DNA of 64,000 bases from Legionella sp. PATHC032 (lineage in GTDB: Bacteria > Pseudomonadota > Gammaproteobacteria > Legionellales > Legionellaceae), in the NCBI RefSeq assembly GCF_026191185.1, contig NZ_JAPHOV010000001.1:801001-865000 (forward strand), written 5' to 3'. Under the pieces are notes generated by a model. It ran no database searches, was not told the DNA's origin, and worked only from the letters and a program-made list of their open reading frames with translations. The position numbers and the translations under genes are program-made. The stretch's first letter is position 1, and each line of letters begins with the position of its first letter. Of the stretch, positions 37,801-46,550 are shown piece by piece.

Positions 37801-39483
37801 ATGAATAAAATTAGTATCCCCAAAAATACCTTATTATTTGTCCATATCTCTACTCATTTTAAAGAAATGATGCGTGTTGCTCGACTAATGAAGCAAAATG
37901 GAAATTTTCAACCTTACTTATTTTTTTATGCGGGATATGAAGGAGTTAAACGAGATATCAAGCAATGTCAATCAGAGGGAATTCAGTATATTACTTATTT
38001 TGATTCTCATGTATTTCAATCTAAAAATAGTATTAAACAAAGAATAATACGACGGTCGTTTAAACTGATATTTAAAATTTTAGAAATTATCATTTATTTA
38101 TTAAAACCTATTTTTTGGATTTTTAATGGTATTTCCCACTTACACAGAAAATTGGTTAGCATCTCAAACAATAAGATTTATTTAAAAAATAACAAATGGC
38201 TCATAATATTATTGTCCCCTTTCTACTATTTATTTAAGTCTATTGCTTTGGTTTTTAATGGTATTTTTCAACCCTATAGAAAATATATTAAGACTAAAAA
38301 AAATAAATTATTTTTTAAAAATGAGAATTGGCTTGCCTCTTTATTAATTTCTGTATACAAATTGGTATGGGACAAAGTACCGTTTTTTTTACCAACAATT
38401 TCACGCTCTGCATACAAGTACAGTAAGTATATTGATGAAATTTTAATGCAGTATGAAGTTAAATTATTAGTGTACCCTGAGCATAATTTATTTTATTTTA
38501 CTCAACTGACTTCACACATTGGGAAAAAATACAATATTCCCTCTATTATTGTGCCATTCACAATTGCAAATACTAAGGAATGGGCAGAGGCTTTTTATAA
38601 TGAACCAGCATGTTCTCTGTCTAAGTTTTATAATAAAATTATGTCCATCGCATTTCCTCATTGGGTATTTTCCTATAAAAACAAGCAAATTATTCTGCAT
38701 GCTGACTTAATATTGCTTCATGAAATGTTTGGAGCTACACCTAAAAATCCTTGGTTGTTGAATAGTGGTATGATTGATTTTCTTGCCATAGAGAGCAATG
38801 CTATGAAGGAGTATTATATTGCTGCAGGATTGGAGGAAAACTTCTTAAGATCTACTGGTGCCTTATATAATGATGAATTGTACTTAAAATTACAAAATGT
38901 TGACTTATATAGATCGAAATTATATCAATCGCTTGATGCGCAGCCCAATAAACCAATGATTCTGTGTGCGCTACCTCCGAACCAATGTGAGAGCAGACTG
39001 GATGTCATTGAATTTACAGCTTATTCAGATCTGGTAAGATATGTACTAGGGGAATTGGAACAATATGCCAATGAATATAATATAGTCATTAATTTACATC
39101 CAAGGATTAATCCCTCTACTGTAGAGTTTATAAGCGATTATCCAGTCAAAGTATTTTATGGCGATGTAGCTGAAATAATTCCTTTAAGTTCTGTTTATGT
39201 AGCAACTTGTTCTGCAACTATTAGAATGGCTATTACCTGTGGGATTCCAGTTATTAATTATGATTTATATCAATATCGATACGATGATTATGACGATTTG
39301 AAAGGGGTTATTACCGTATTTAGTCGAATAGAGTTTGCAAGCACACTGAAAAAACTAATCAAAGAAGCAAATTATTATGAAGAGATAAGAGCAGCTCAGT
39401 TAAAAGATAGTACTAAATGGGGTTTGTTAGATGGAAAATCAGGCGAAAACTTATTGAGCGAAATTAACTTGCTCTTCACATAG
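37801..39483 (+). CDS. Large predicted surface-glycan transferase, unrecognised family
   Basis: A 560-residue, very AT-rich gene with no close match that I can name. The N-terminus (LLFVHISTHFKEMMRVARLM) and the C-terminal part (LYVATCSATIRMAITCGIP-like, then YDLYQY) suggest a GT-B or CDP-glycerol/KpsC-type fold. A clear paralogue is at 50751-52502: both carry a PWLLNSGMIDFLAIES/PWMMNSGYANIIAIEN motif, then a STGALYNDE/ITGACYDDN motif. Residues about 105-138 and 149-182 are an internal duplication. It is probably a glycosyl- or polymer-modifying transferase of the O-chain. Function is inferred from context only. Confidence 0.6.
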   Translation: MNKISIPKNTLLFVHISTHFKEMMRVARLMKQNGNFQPYLFFYAGYEGVKRDIKQCQSEGIQYITYFDSHVFQSKNSIKQRIIRRSFKLIFKILEIIIYLLKPIFWIFNGISHLHRKLVSISNNKIYLKNNKWLIILLSPFYYLFKSIALVFNGIFQPYRKYIKTKKNKLFFKNENWLASLLISVYKLVWDKVPFFLPTISRSAYKYSKYIDEILMQYEVKLLVYPEHNLFYFTQLTSHIGKKYNIPSIIVPFTIANTKEWAEAFYNEPACSLSKFYNKIMSIAFPHWVFSYKNKQIILHADLILLHEMFGATPKNPWLLNSGMIDFLAIESNAMKEYYIAAGLEENFLRSTGALYNDELYLKLQNVDLYRSKLYQSLDAQPNKPMILCALPPNQCESRLDVIEFTAYSDLVRYVLGELEQYANEYNIVINLHPRINPSTVEFISDYPVKVFYGDVAEIIPLSSVYVATCSATIRMAITCGIPVINYDLYQYRYDDYDDLKGVITVFSRIEFASTLKKLIKEANYYEEIRAAQLKDSTKWGLLDGKSGENLLSEINLLFT

Positions 39484-39513
39484 CAGTGATATAAAGAATG
39501 TATTGGCGAATGT

Positions 39514-40077
39514 ATGAATGTCATAGATACTAAAATAAGCGAAATTAAAATTATTGAACCAAAGATTTATGGTGATGAAAGGGGTTTTTTTTACGAATCT
39601 TTTCAAGCCAAGCGATATGAGAAGTTATTAGGAATAACCGATCATTTTGTCCAGGATAATTTTTCAAGATCACAAAAAGGAGTGCTAAGAGGTTTGCATT
39701 ATCAAAGTCAACAAACTCAGGGAAAACTGGTTTCAGTTTTAGCTGGTGAAGTTTTTGATGTTGCCGTGGATATTAGGTTAGACTCACCTACTTTTGGGCA
39801 ATGGGTTGGAGTGATTCTTTCCGGAGAAAACAAAAGGCAATTTTGGATTCCTAAAGGGTTTGCCCATGGATTTTATGTTTTGAGTGATGTGGCTGACTTT
39901 GCTTATAAATGCACGGATTATTACCATCCTGAAAGTGAATTTTCCATTCATTATCTTGACCCGCAACTAGCAATTGATTGGCCATTAGGAAATCAGGTTC
40001 AATTGTCTCCAAAAGACGCTGCAGGCAAGCCTTTAAGTGTAATAGATACTCAACTTTTACCGAGATATCAAACCTAA
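39514..40077 (+). CDS. rmlC: dTDP-4-dehydrorhamnose 3,5-epimerase
   Basis: A 187-residue cupin enzyme, third step of dTDP-L-rhamnose synthesis. Signatures include PKIYGDERGFFYESF, the QDNFSRSQKGVLRGLHYQ loop with the catalytic His, VAVDIRLDSPTFGQWVG and FAHGFYVLSD. It is directly adjacent to rmlD. A run of eight T occurs early in the gene, but this is not exceptional for such AT-rich sequence. Confidence 0.95.
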   Translation: MNVIDTKISEIKIIEPKIYGDERGFFYESFQAKRYEKLLGITDHFVQDNFSRSQKGVLRGLHYQSQQTQGKLVSVLAGEVFDVAVDIRLDSPTFGQWVGVILSGENKRQFWIPKGFAHGFYVLSDVADFAYKCTDYYHPESEFSIHYLDPQLAIDWPLGNQVQLSPKDAAGKPLSVIDTQLLPRYQT

Positions 40078-40959
40078 ATGAAAATAATGGTTACAGGTGC
40101 TAATGGGCAAGTTGGTACCGAGATTGTCAAATTTTTTTCTTCTGAGTATGAAGTATATGCATGTACCAGAGATATTCTTGATTGTTCCAAACCCGAACGG
40201 GTTCATGATGTGTTATCAGAAATCCAACCGGATCTTGTCATTAATGCAGCAGCTTACACGGCTGTAGATAAGGCAGAAGATGAACCTGATTTGGTTCATA
40301 TCGTGAACACCCAGTTTGTCTGTCGCTTGGTGAATTATTGTAGCCTGAAAAATATCCCCTTGATCCATTTATCAACTGATTATGTATTTGATGGAGAAAA
40401 GGAGGGTTCCTATCATGAAAATGATATTCCTCATCCATTAAGCACCTATGGACGTAGCAAATGGGAGGGGGAACAGGCTATTTTATCTCAACTTAAAAAG
40501 TATATTATTTTACGAGTTAGCTGGGTATTTGGTGAACAAGGGAAAAATTTTGTAAAAACGATTTTAAATTTGGCTTGCAGCAGAAAGGAATTGAATATCG
40601 TTTCTGACCAATGGGGAAGACCTACTTCAGCTCGAGATATAGCAAGGGTACTATTTGAAATAGTGCAGAAAATCAGCCGCTCTTCCTTTGAATCTTGGGG
40701 CCTATATCATTATGCAGGGCAGGGTGTCACTAATTGGTACGAATTTGCCAGCACATTTCTTAAGATAGCAAAAGAGAAACAGCTTTCTTTGACTTTAAAC
40801 AATCTAAATCCGATTAAGTCAGAAGAATATCCTACAAAGGCAATAAGGCCAAAAAATTCGGTACTTGATACAACAAAGATAGAAACAATATTGGGTATAA
40901 AAAGCTGCAGCTGGAAAAATGATTTGCCAGATGTCATCGACAATTTTACTAAAAAATAA
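40078..40959 (+). CDS. rmlD: dTDP-4-dehydrorhamnose reductase
   Basis: A 293-residue short-chain reductase, last step of dTDP-rhamnose synthesis. It has the nucleotide-binding motif VTGANGQVGTEIV, INAAAYTAVDKAEDE, STDYVFDGEKEGSYHE and YGRSKWEGE with the Tyr-Lys pair. It starts immediately after the rmlC stop. Confidence 0.95.
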   Translation: MKIMVTGANGQVGTEIVKFFSSEYEVYACTRDILDCSKPERVHDVLSEIQPDLVINAAAYTAVDKAEDEPDLVHIVNTQFVCRLVNYCSLKNIPLIHLSTDYVFDGEKEGSYHENDIPHPLSTYGRSKWEGEQAILSQLKKYIILRVSWVFGEQGKNFVKTILNLACSRKELNIVSDQWGRPTSARDIARVLFEIVQKISRSSFESWGLYHYAGQGVTNWYEFASTFLKIAKEKQLSLTLNNLNPIKSEEYPTKAIRPKNSVLDTTKIETILGIKSCSWKNDLPDVIDNFTKK

Positions 40960-40969
40960 GAATCACACT

Positions 40970-41983
40970 ATGAAAAATCAAATGAACAATCTTTTGGTAA
41001 CTGGGGCTGCAGGCTTTATAGGAAGTAATTTTGTTAAATTTATGATCGATAAATACCAGGAAATCAAGATAGTTAGTCTGGATAAATTGACCTATGCAGG
41101 AAATAAAGCCAATTTGAGCGAAATAGAAAAATATCAAAATCATCTTTTTGTGCAAGGAGACATATTGGACAAAAATCTGGTGTTATCCTTACTAAGGGAA
41201 CATGAGATAGATACTCTTGTCCATTTTGCAGCCGAATCCCATGTGGATAATTCCATTGATAACCCGCAAATATTTCTTGAAACCAATGTGATTGGAACTT
41301 TTACTCTGTTAGAGGCAGCAAGGATTTATTGGTTGAATGAAAGGCAATGGGATAAATCATTGTGTCGGTTTCATCATGTATCCACCGATGAAGTGTATGG
41401 TTCATTAGAAAAAGAAGAGGCTGCGTTCACTGAAAAAAATTCATATCAACCTAATTCCCCCTATTCAGCGTCCAAAGCAAGTTCTGATCATATAGTCAGA
41501 GCTTATTATCATACTTATGGATTACCTGTTACCACTTCCAATTGTTCGAATAATTACGGGCCTAATCAACATAAAGAGAAGTTGATTCCTAAAGTAGTGT
41601 ATGCTTGCGTCAATCAGCTGCCTATTACTGTCTACGGTAATGGATCAAATGTTCGCGATTGGTTGTTTGTCATGGATCATTGCGAAGCAATTGATACGGT
41701 TATTCAAAAGGGAATGGTTGGAGAGGTTTATAATATAGGTGGTAATAAAGAACTGGATAATTTAAGTTTGATAAAAATGATTTGTCAGATGATGGATGAT
41801 TTAAAGCCTATGGAAAAACCATATGACTCATTGATTACCTTTGTTGAAGACAGGAAGGGTCATGACAAGCGATATGCCATAGACAATAGTAAAATTCAAA
41901 AGGAATTGGGTTGGGTTCCACAAGGTGATTTTTCCCATAAACTATCAAACACTATTGAGCATTATTTAAAGAAATATTTATAG
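40970..41983 (+). CDS. rmlB: dTDP-glucose 4,6-dehydratase
   Basis: A 337-residue extended SDR, second step of dTDP-rhamnose synthesis. It has LVTGAAGFIGSNFVKFM, HFAAESHVDNSI, HVSTDEVYGSLEKEE, and the catalytic SPYSASKASSDH Tyr/Lys. The chosen ATG at 40970 is 11 bases after the rmlD stop with only a weak ribosome site; an ATG four codons later is an alternative start. The frame is open into rmlD but that is not translated. With rmlA at 44701 the pathway is complete in the window. Confidence 0.94.
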   Translation: MKNQMNNLLVTGAAGFIGSNFVKFMIDKYQEIKIVSLDKLTYAGNKANLSEIEKYQNHLFVQGDILDKNLVLSLLREHEIDTLVHFAAESHVDNSIDNPQIFLETNVIGTFTLLEAARIYWLNERQWDKSLCRFHHVSTDEVYGSLEKEEAAFTEKNSYQPNSPYSASKASSDHIVRAYYHTYGLPVTTSNCSNNYGPNQHKEKLIPKVVYACVNQLPITVYGNGSNVRDWLFVMDHCEAIDTVIQKGMVGEVYNIGGNKELDNLSLIKMICQMMDDLKPMEKPYDSLITFVEDRKGHDKRYAIDNSKIQKELGWVPQGDFSHKLSNTIEHYLKKYL

Positions 41984-42019
41984 GGCATATCAATACGATT
42001 GACTTAAGCAGGGAGAGGT

Positions 42020-42925
42020 ATGTTTGGAATCTACTTATGTAGGTTGTGTTTTTTTTGTTTAGTGCCGCTGACCGTAACCTCTGTATTATACGCAAGTCAG
42101 AGTTGTATTCCTATCAACAAAATCCCGGTTGTTATTAACAAATCAGGTTATTATTGTTTGGGAAAAAACCATTATTATTCGGGTAATCAAAATCCAATCA
42201 CAATAAAGACTTCTTGCGTAACATTGGATTTCAAAAATCACAAAATTGTGTTAATTCCACGTAATTCTGCTAATCAGGTATATGGAGTTTACTCCTTGAA
42301 CTCTCATCATATTAGTGTGATGAATGGACAGATTAAGGGGTTCATGATGGCCATATACCTTGCCGATAGTAGAGGCTCAAAGACGAGTGAAGGAAGTCAT
42401 TCTGGCCATTATCTTATTGAAAAGATGACCTTAAAAAATAATTTTTTTCGAGGGATCAGACTAGAAGGGGTCAATCAGAAAATTAGCAATTGCCGAATAC
42501 TTAACACAGGTGGCAGCACAGTCTATGAAAATGCATTTGGCATGGGTATTGAAGTTATTGGCCCAGGTTCAGTAGTTGAAAATAATTTTATTCAGGATAC
42601 TAAAGCCTTAGGGGAAGGAGAAAATATTGGCATTTCATTTTCAAATAACAATGCTAACTCTGTTGCAACAGGCAATCATATTTTCAATCATTATGGTTTT
42701 TTAGAAAAAAGAGCTCATTTCAGAGGAGATTCTGGACATAGTTTTGGGATTTGGGTTGGTGGAAATGAAAAATACAGATCAAATGTTTTAGTTCATGATA
42801 ATTGGATAAAAAACACGTACTATGGCATTGTGTTTTCGTCCGTTACAAAAGGGAAAGTGAAAAACAACAGAATAGTGAATGCGGATAAAGCATTATTAAT
42901 CCACAGTTCCCAAATTATAAATTAA
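42020..42925 (+). CDS. Exported right-handed parallel beta-helix protein
   Basis: A 301-residue protein with a signal peptide (about 1-26, cut near SVLYA) and a region of repeated short strands: CVTLDFKNHKIVLIP, YGVYSLNSHHISVMNGQIKG, GHYLIEKMTLKNN, QKISNCRILNTGG, SVVENNFIQDTK, and KGKVKNNRIVNADK. These are pectate-lyase/NosD/AlgG-like beta-helix coils, so a carbohydrate-binding or -processing role at the periplasm or surface is likely. No catalytic triad is sure. A GGGAGAGG ribosome site precedes the start. It is an unusual gene to find between rmlB and pgi. Confidence 0.72.
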   Translation: MFGIYLCRLCFFCLVPLTVTSVLYASQSCIPINKIPVVINKSGYYCLGKNHYYSGNQNPITIKTSCVTLDFKNHKIVLIPRNSANQVYGVYSLNSHHISVMNGQIKGFMMAIYLADSRGSKTSEGSHSGHYLIEKMTLKNNFFRGIRLEGVNQKISNCRILNTGGSTVYENAFGMGIEVIGPGSVVENNFIQDTKALGEGENIGISFSNNNANSVATGNHIFNHYGFLEKRAHFRGDSGHSFGIWVGGNEKYRSNVLVHDNWIKNTYYGIVFSSVTKGKVKNNRIVNADKALLIHSSQIIN

Positions 42926-43061
42926 GGATGAATTTTCATTATGGGAAAAATTTTTTATAAGAGTGCCAGTATTCGAGTATTTAGAATTTTTTTAGATGGA
43001 TTAGGTTTACAACTTTCTTAATTATGGTAATTTATTACTCATTTTAATCATTAGAAACAGC

Positions 43062-44546
43062 ATGAAGCGTCAGACAGAATTATTATCATGGAATTTGCTT
43101 CAAATGGAAGCAAATAGAATTCGTTCAAATTCAGGTTCACAACCATACTTCGTTGTGGATTCCAACAATTATGAATCCAGAAAACAGCTCAATGGTATTG
43201 AGTACGACTATTCCAGACAGCGAGTCAACGGAGCTATCATTGATTTGCTTATCAATTTAGCGGATGAAGTTAAATTATCAGAAAAAATTGATAACTTGAT
43301 CAAGGGTAAAAAGGTTAATACCAGTGAAAACAGGGCGGCTCTGCATACTGCACTGAGAGATTTGGGTAATAAATCAATACTGATTGACGGACTGGATATC
43401 ATGTCCGAAGTGATCAATACGCGTGAAAAAATTAAAGTCGTGTCTAATCAGATTAGGGAAAAGAAGTGGCTGGGTTATTCAGGATTACCAATAACTGATA
43501 TTGTAAATATAGGCATTGGCGGCTCAGATTTAGGTCCTCGTGTGTGTATCCATGCCCTATCTAATTATATTTCCAAAGAGTTTAATTACCATTTTATCTC
43601 AGATGTTGACCCGGCCAGTTTCAACGATGTGATTGCAAAAATTAATCCTCAAACCACCTTATTTATTGTTTCTTCCAAATCATTTACTACAAAAGAAACT
43701 CTATTAAATGCCAGAAAAGCTTTTGCATTGTATGAGGATATGACTTCTATCGATCAACATTTTATAGCTGTAACCGCTCATCCGGAAAGAGCTTATCAAA
43801 TGGGTATTAAAACTGCGTTATCGATTTGGGATTGGGTTGGTGGTCGATTTTCTTTTTGTTCCGCAGTGAATTTAATTACTGCCATTGCAATTGGTTATGA
43901 ACAATTTGCTGAATTGCTGGCGGGTGCCCATGATGTCGATACTCATGTTCAGTTTACTGATTTTAAAAATAATATACCTGTGCTTATGGCTTTAATCGGT
44001 GTATGGAATAACAATTTTTTGAATATTCATAATTTACTTATTCTTACCTATTCCAAAAAACTGGAGTACTTTGTTCCTTATGTACAACAGCTGGATATGG
44101 AGAGCAATGGAAAATCTATTGATGTGAATGGAAGAATGGTAGATTATGCCACTGGACCTATCGTTTGGGGTGGATTAGGTAATCAGGCACAACATAGCTA
44201 TTTTCAATTATTGTGTCAAGGTACACATCGATGCGTTGGCGATTTCATTACTTTGAAAACTAATGATGATCATGAGATTAATTCCATGTGCCATTATAAA
44301 ATGAAAGTGTTAAGTGAAGGAATTCAAACAAATGAAAATCCTTATGGATACATTCCTGGCAATATGCCAATGAATCATCTTATTTTGTCAGATTGTTCTC
44401 CTTATACATTAGGGGCACTGGTAGCACTCTATGAACATAAAATTTTTGTACAAAGTGTGATATGGAATATTAACCCATTCGATCAGCCTGGTATTGAAAG
44501 CGCCAAGAGTGCTCACAGAGAAATCACATTATCAAGCGAATCATAA
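43062..44546 (+). CDS. pgi: Glucose-6-phosphate isomerase
   Basis: A 494-residue enzyme interconverting glucose-6-phosphate and fructose-6-phosphate, hence linking central carbon to sugar-nucleotide supply. Signatures include IVNIGIGGSDLGPRV, VSSKSFTTKETL, WDWVGGRFS, QLDMESNGKS with catalytic Glu, and the GTHRCVGDF region. The length is slightly short of the roughly 545 residues of E. coli Pgi, which is normal for several Legionella-type versions. Its location inside the LPS cluster suits a precursor role. Confidence 0.95.
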   Translation: MKRQTELLSWNLLQMEANRIRSNSGSQPYFVVDSNNYESRKQLNGIEYDYSRQRVNGAIIDLLINLADEVKLSEKIDNLIKGKKVNTSENRAALHTALRDLGNKSILIDGLDIMSEVINTREKIKVVSNQIREKKWLGYSGLPITDIVNIGIGGSDLGPRVCIHALSNYISKEFNYHFISDVDPASFNDVIAKINPQTTLFIVSSKSFTTKETLLNARKAFALYEDMTSIDQHFIAVTAHPERAYQMGIKTALSIWDWVGGRFSFCSAVNLITAIAIGYEQFAELLAGAHDVDTHVQFTDFKNNIPVLMALIGVWNNNFLNIHNLLILTYSKKLEYFVPYVQQLDMESNGKSIDVNGRMVDYATGPIVWGGLGNQAQHSYFQLLCQGTHRCVGDFITLKTNDDHEINSMCHYKMKVLSEGIQTNENPYGYIPGNMPMNHLILSDCSPYTLGALVALYEHKIFVQSVIWNINPFDQPGIESAKSAHREITLSSES

Positions 44547-44601
44547 AGGGTCGCTAAATGCTATAAGATAGTTTAATAATTAAACTAAATTTTATATTTT
44601 A

Positions 44602-44630
44602 TTGACATTATCAACGTATTTTAATGTATT
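44602..44630 (+). promoter_or_regulatory. Candidate sigma-70 promoter upstream of rmlA
   Basis: A perfect -35 box TTGACA (44602-44607) and a -10-like TGTATT (44625-44630) are 17 bases apart, about 70 bases before the rmlA ATG. The stretch is AT-rich and otherwise gene-free. It would give rmlA and the genes behind it their own transcript. Confidence 0.5.
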
Positions 44631-44700
44631 ACTGCAATAAACTTGATAATATTTAAGGCTATTATTTGTTCGAAGAAAAATAGAGAGTAGGCTCAATATA

Positions 44701-45576
44701 ATGAAAGGTATTATCCTGGCAGGTGGTTTTGGCACAAGACTGTATCCTCTGACAAAATCCATTAGTAAGCATATGATTCCGGTTTATGATAAACCAATGA
44801 TTTATTACGCCATCTCTACATTAATGTTGGCTAATATCAGGGAAATACTGATTATTTCAACGGAAGAGCATCTTCCTTTATATAAAAATTTATTAAATGA
44901 TGGCTCCCAGTGGGGGGTTTCATTTAACTACATTGTGCAAAATGAACCAAGAGGGATTGCGGAAGCATTCATTTTAGGCGAAAAGTTTATTGGTAGTGAT
45001 TCTGTTTGCCTGGTTTTGGGAGATAATATCCACCAGGGCAGAGGCTTTTCTGAATTATTACAAAACGCAAAGTCAAAATTAAATGGCGCAACAGTTTTTG
45101 CCTATTATGTCGATAAACCCCAAGCCTATGGTGTGGTGGAGTTCAATGAGAAACAACAAGTCCTATCTATAGTGGAAAAACCAGCGCAGCCCAAATCCAA
45201 CTATGCGGTAACCGGATTATATTTTTATGATAATCAAGTCATAGAAATTGCCAAGAGTTTAAAACCCTCTGGCAGAGGGGAACTTGAAATAACCGATATC
45301 AATCAGTTTTATTTATATGAAAACAAACTGGATGTCCAGATTTTGGGAAGAGGTTTTGTCTGGCTGGATATGGGTACACCAGAAACCCTGTTATCAGCAA
45401 GTAACTATATCTGTACTATCGAACAGCGGCAAGGTTTAAAAATTGGATGCCCTGAAGAAATAGCGTGGCGTATGAATTTTATTAGTGATGATGAGTTACT
45501 GTGCAGGGCTAGAGAGCTTAATAAAAGTAGTTACGGTCAATATCTTGCAGAGCTACTCAATCATAAACGGTTTTAA
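44701..45576 (+). CDS. rmlA: Glucose-1-phosphate thymidylyltransferase
   Basis: A 291-residue enzyme, first step of dTDP-rhamnose synthesis. The signature GGFGTRLYPLTKSISKHMIP is at the N-terminus; LGDNIHQGRGF, VEKPAQPKSNYAVTGLYFYD and GFVWLDMGTPETLL are also conserved. The length is normal. The gene is separated from rmlCDB by the beta-helix gene and pgi and seems to have its own promoter. Confidence 0.96.
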   Translation: MKGIILAGGFGTRLYPLTKSISKHMIPVYDKPMIYYAISTLMLANIREILIISTEEHLPLYKNLLNDGSQWGVSFNYIVQNEPRGIAEAFILGEKFIGSDSVCLVLGDNIHQGRGFSELLQNAKSKLNGATVFAYYVDKPQAYGVVEFNEKQQVLSIVEKPAQPKSNYAVTGLYFYDNQVIEIAKSLKPSGRGELEITDINQFYLYENKLDVQILGRGFVWLDMGTPETLLSASNYICTIEQRQGLKIGCPEEIAWRMNFISDDELLCRARELNKSSYGQYLAELLNHKRF

Positions 45577-45593
45577 AAGCCATAGGTAATATA

Positions 45594-46550
45594 GTGACAA
45601 AAGTATTAGTGACAGGCGCAACAGGTTTTATTGGCAGTAGCTTGGTTCCGGCTCTTATTGCTGCAGGGTATGATGTTCGTTGTGCTGTGTGGCAAAAAAA
45701 TCAATACATGTCTGTTGAGCAAGTCGAAATTGATAAGCTGGAGCAAGTAACGGATTGGTCAGAAGCTTTGAATGGAATTGATATTGTCATACATCTGGCT
45801 GCGCGAGTCCATGTTATGAAAGAGAATACCTCCTCCTCTCTGGAAGAGTATTGTAAAATAAACAGCATCGCCACAAAGAATTTTGCTGAACAAGCTGCAA
45901 AACACAAAGTAAAGCGATTTGTATTTTTAAGTACTATTAAGGTGAATGGAGAAGTAAGCTTGCCTCAGAGCCCATTTTCTGAGAAAAATTCTGCTCAACC
46001 AAAAGATTCTTATGCTCAAAGCAAGTTGAAAGCAGAGCTCTATTTACAAGAGGTTAGTGAACATAGTGAAATGGAAGTGGTTATCTTGAGGCCTCCTCTA
46101 GTTTATGGACCAGGGGTAAAAGCTAATTTTTTAAAATTATTAGGTATGGTGGAAAAAGGATGGCCATTGCCTTTTGCCAGTATAAAGAATAAGAGAAGTT
46201 TTATTTTTATTGATAATTTGATTTCGGCTATTCTAATGGTAATGACACATCCTAAAGCAGCAAATCAACTTTATCTTGTGGCAGATAATGAATCTTGGTC
46301 TTTAGCAGATTTGTTATCCTTGCTAGCCCAAAATATGAAAATCAATTTAAGATTATATCACTTCCCTGCTACTTTTTTAGCCTGCCTGTTCAAGATCACA
46401 GGAATGGGCAGTTTAAATACTCGTTTGCTGAGCTCTCTGGAAATTGATAATTCAAAGATTATTTCAGACTTAGGCTGGACTCCACCGGTTGATTCATGTG
46501 AGGGCTTAAAAAAAACAGCAGTTTGGTATCAATATGAATATAATGCTTAG
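45594..46550 (+). CDS. NAD-dependent nucleotide-sugar epimerase/reductase (WbpV-like)
   Basis: A 318-residue extended SDR with VTGATGFIGSSLVPAL at the N-terminus, HLAARVHVMKE, and the Tyr-Lys pair in DSYAQSKLKAE. The start is GTG at 45594. It is followed by a WecA/WbpL-type transferase with 17 bases of overlap. That pairing matches UDP-4-keto-6-deoxy-hexosamine reductases (WbpV) that make UDP-QuiNAc for WbpL. A UDP-GlcNAc 4-epimerase is the main alternative. QuiNAc is present in Legionella LPS core by published structures, which favours the first. Confidence 0.72.
   Translation: MTKVLVTGATGFIGSSLVPALIAAGYDVRCAVWQKNQYMSVEQVEIDKLEQVTDWSEALNGIDIVIHLAARVHVMKENTSSSLEEYCKINSIATKNFAEQAAKHKVKRFVFLSTIKVNGEVSLPQSPFSEKNSAQPKDSYAQSKLKAELYLQEVSEHSEMEVVILRPPLVYGPGVKANFLKLLGMVEKGWPLPFASIKNKRSFIFIDNLISAILMVMTHPKAANQLYLVADNESWSLADLLSLLAQNMKINLRLYHFPATFLACLFKITGMGSLNTRLLSSLEIDNSKIISDLGWTPPVDSCEGLKKTAVWYQYEYNA

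Noticed and set aside
39585-39592. T8 run in rmlC (and similar T8 runs at about 38383, 46553 and 58985) as phase-variation tracts.
   Set aside because: Runs of eight T are expected in DNA this AT-rich and occur in several unrelated genes. Only the G10 tract stands out.
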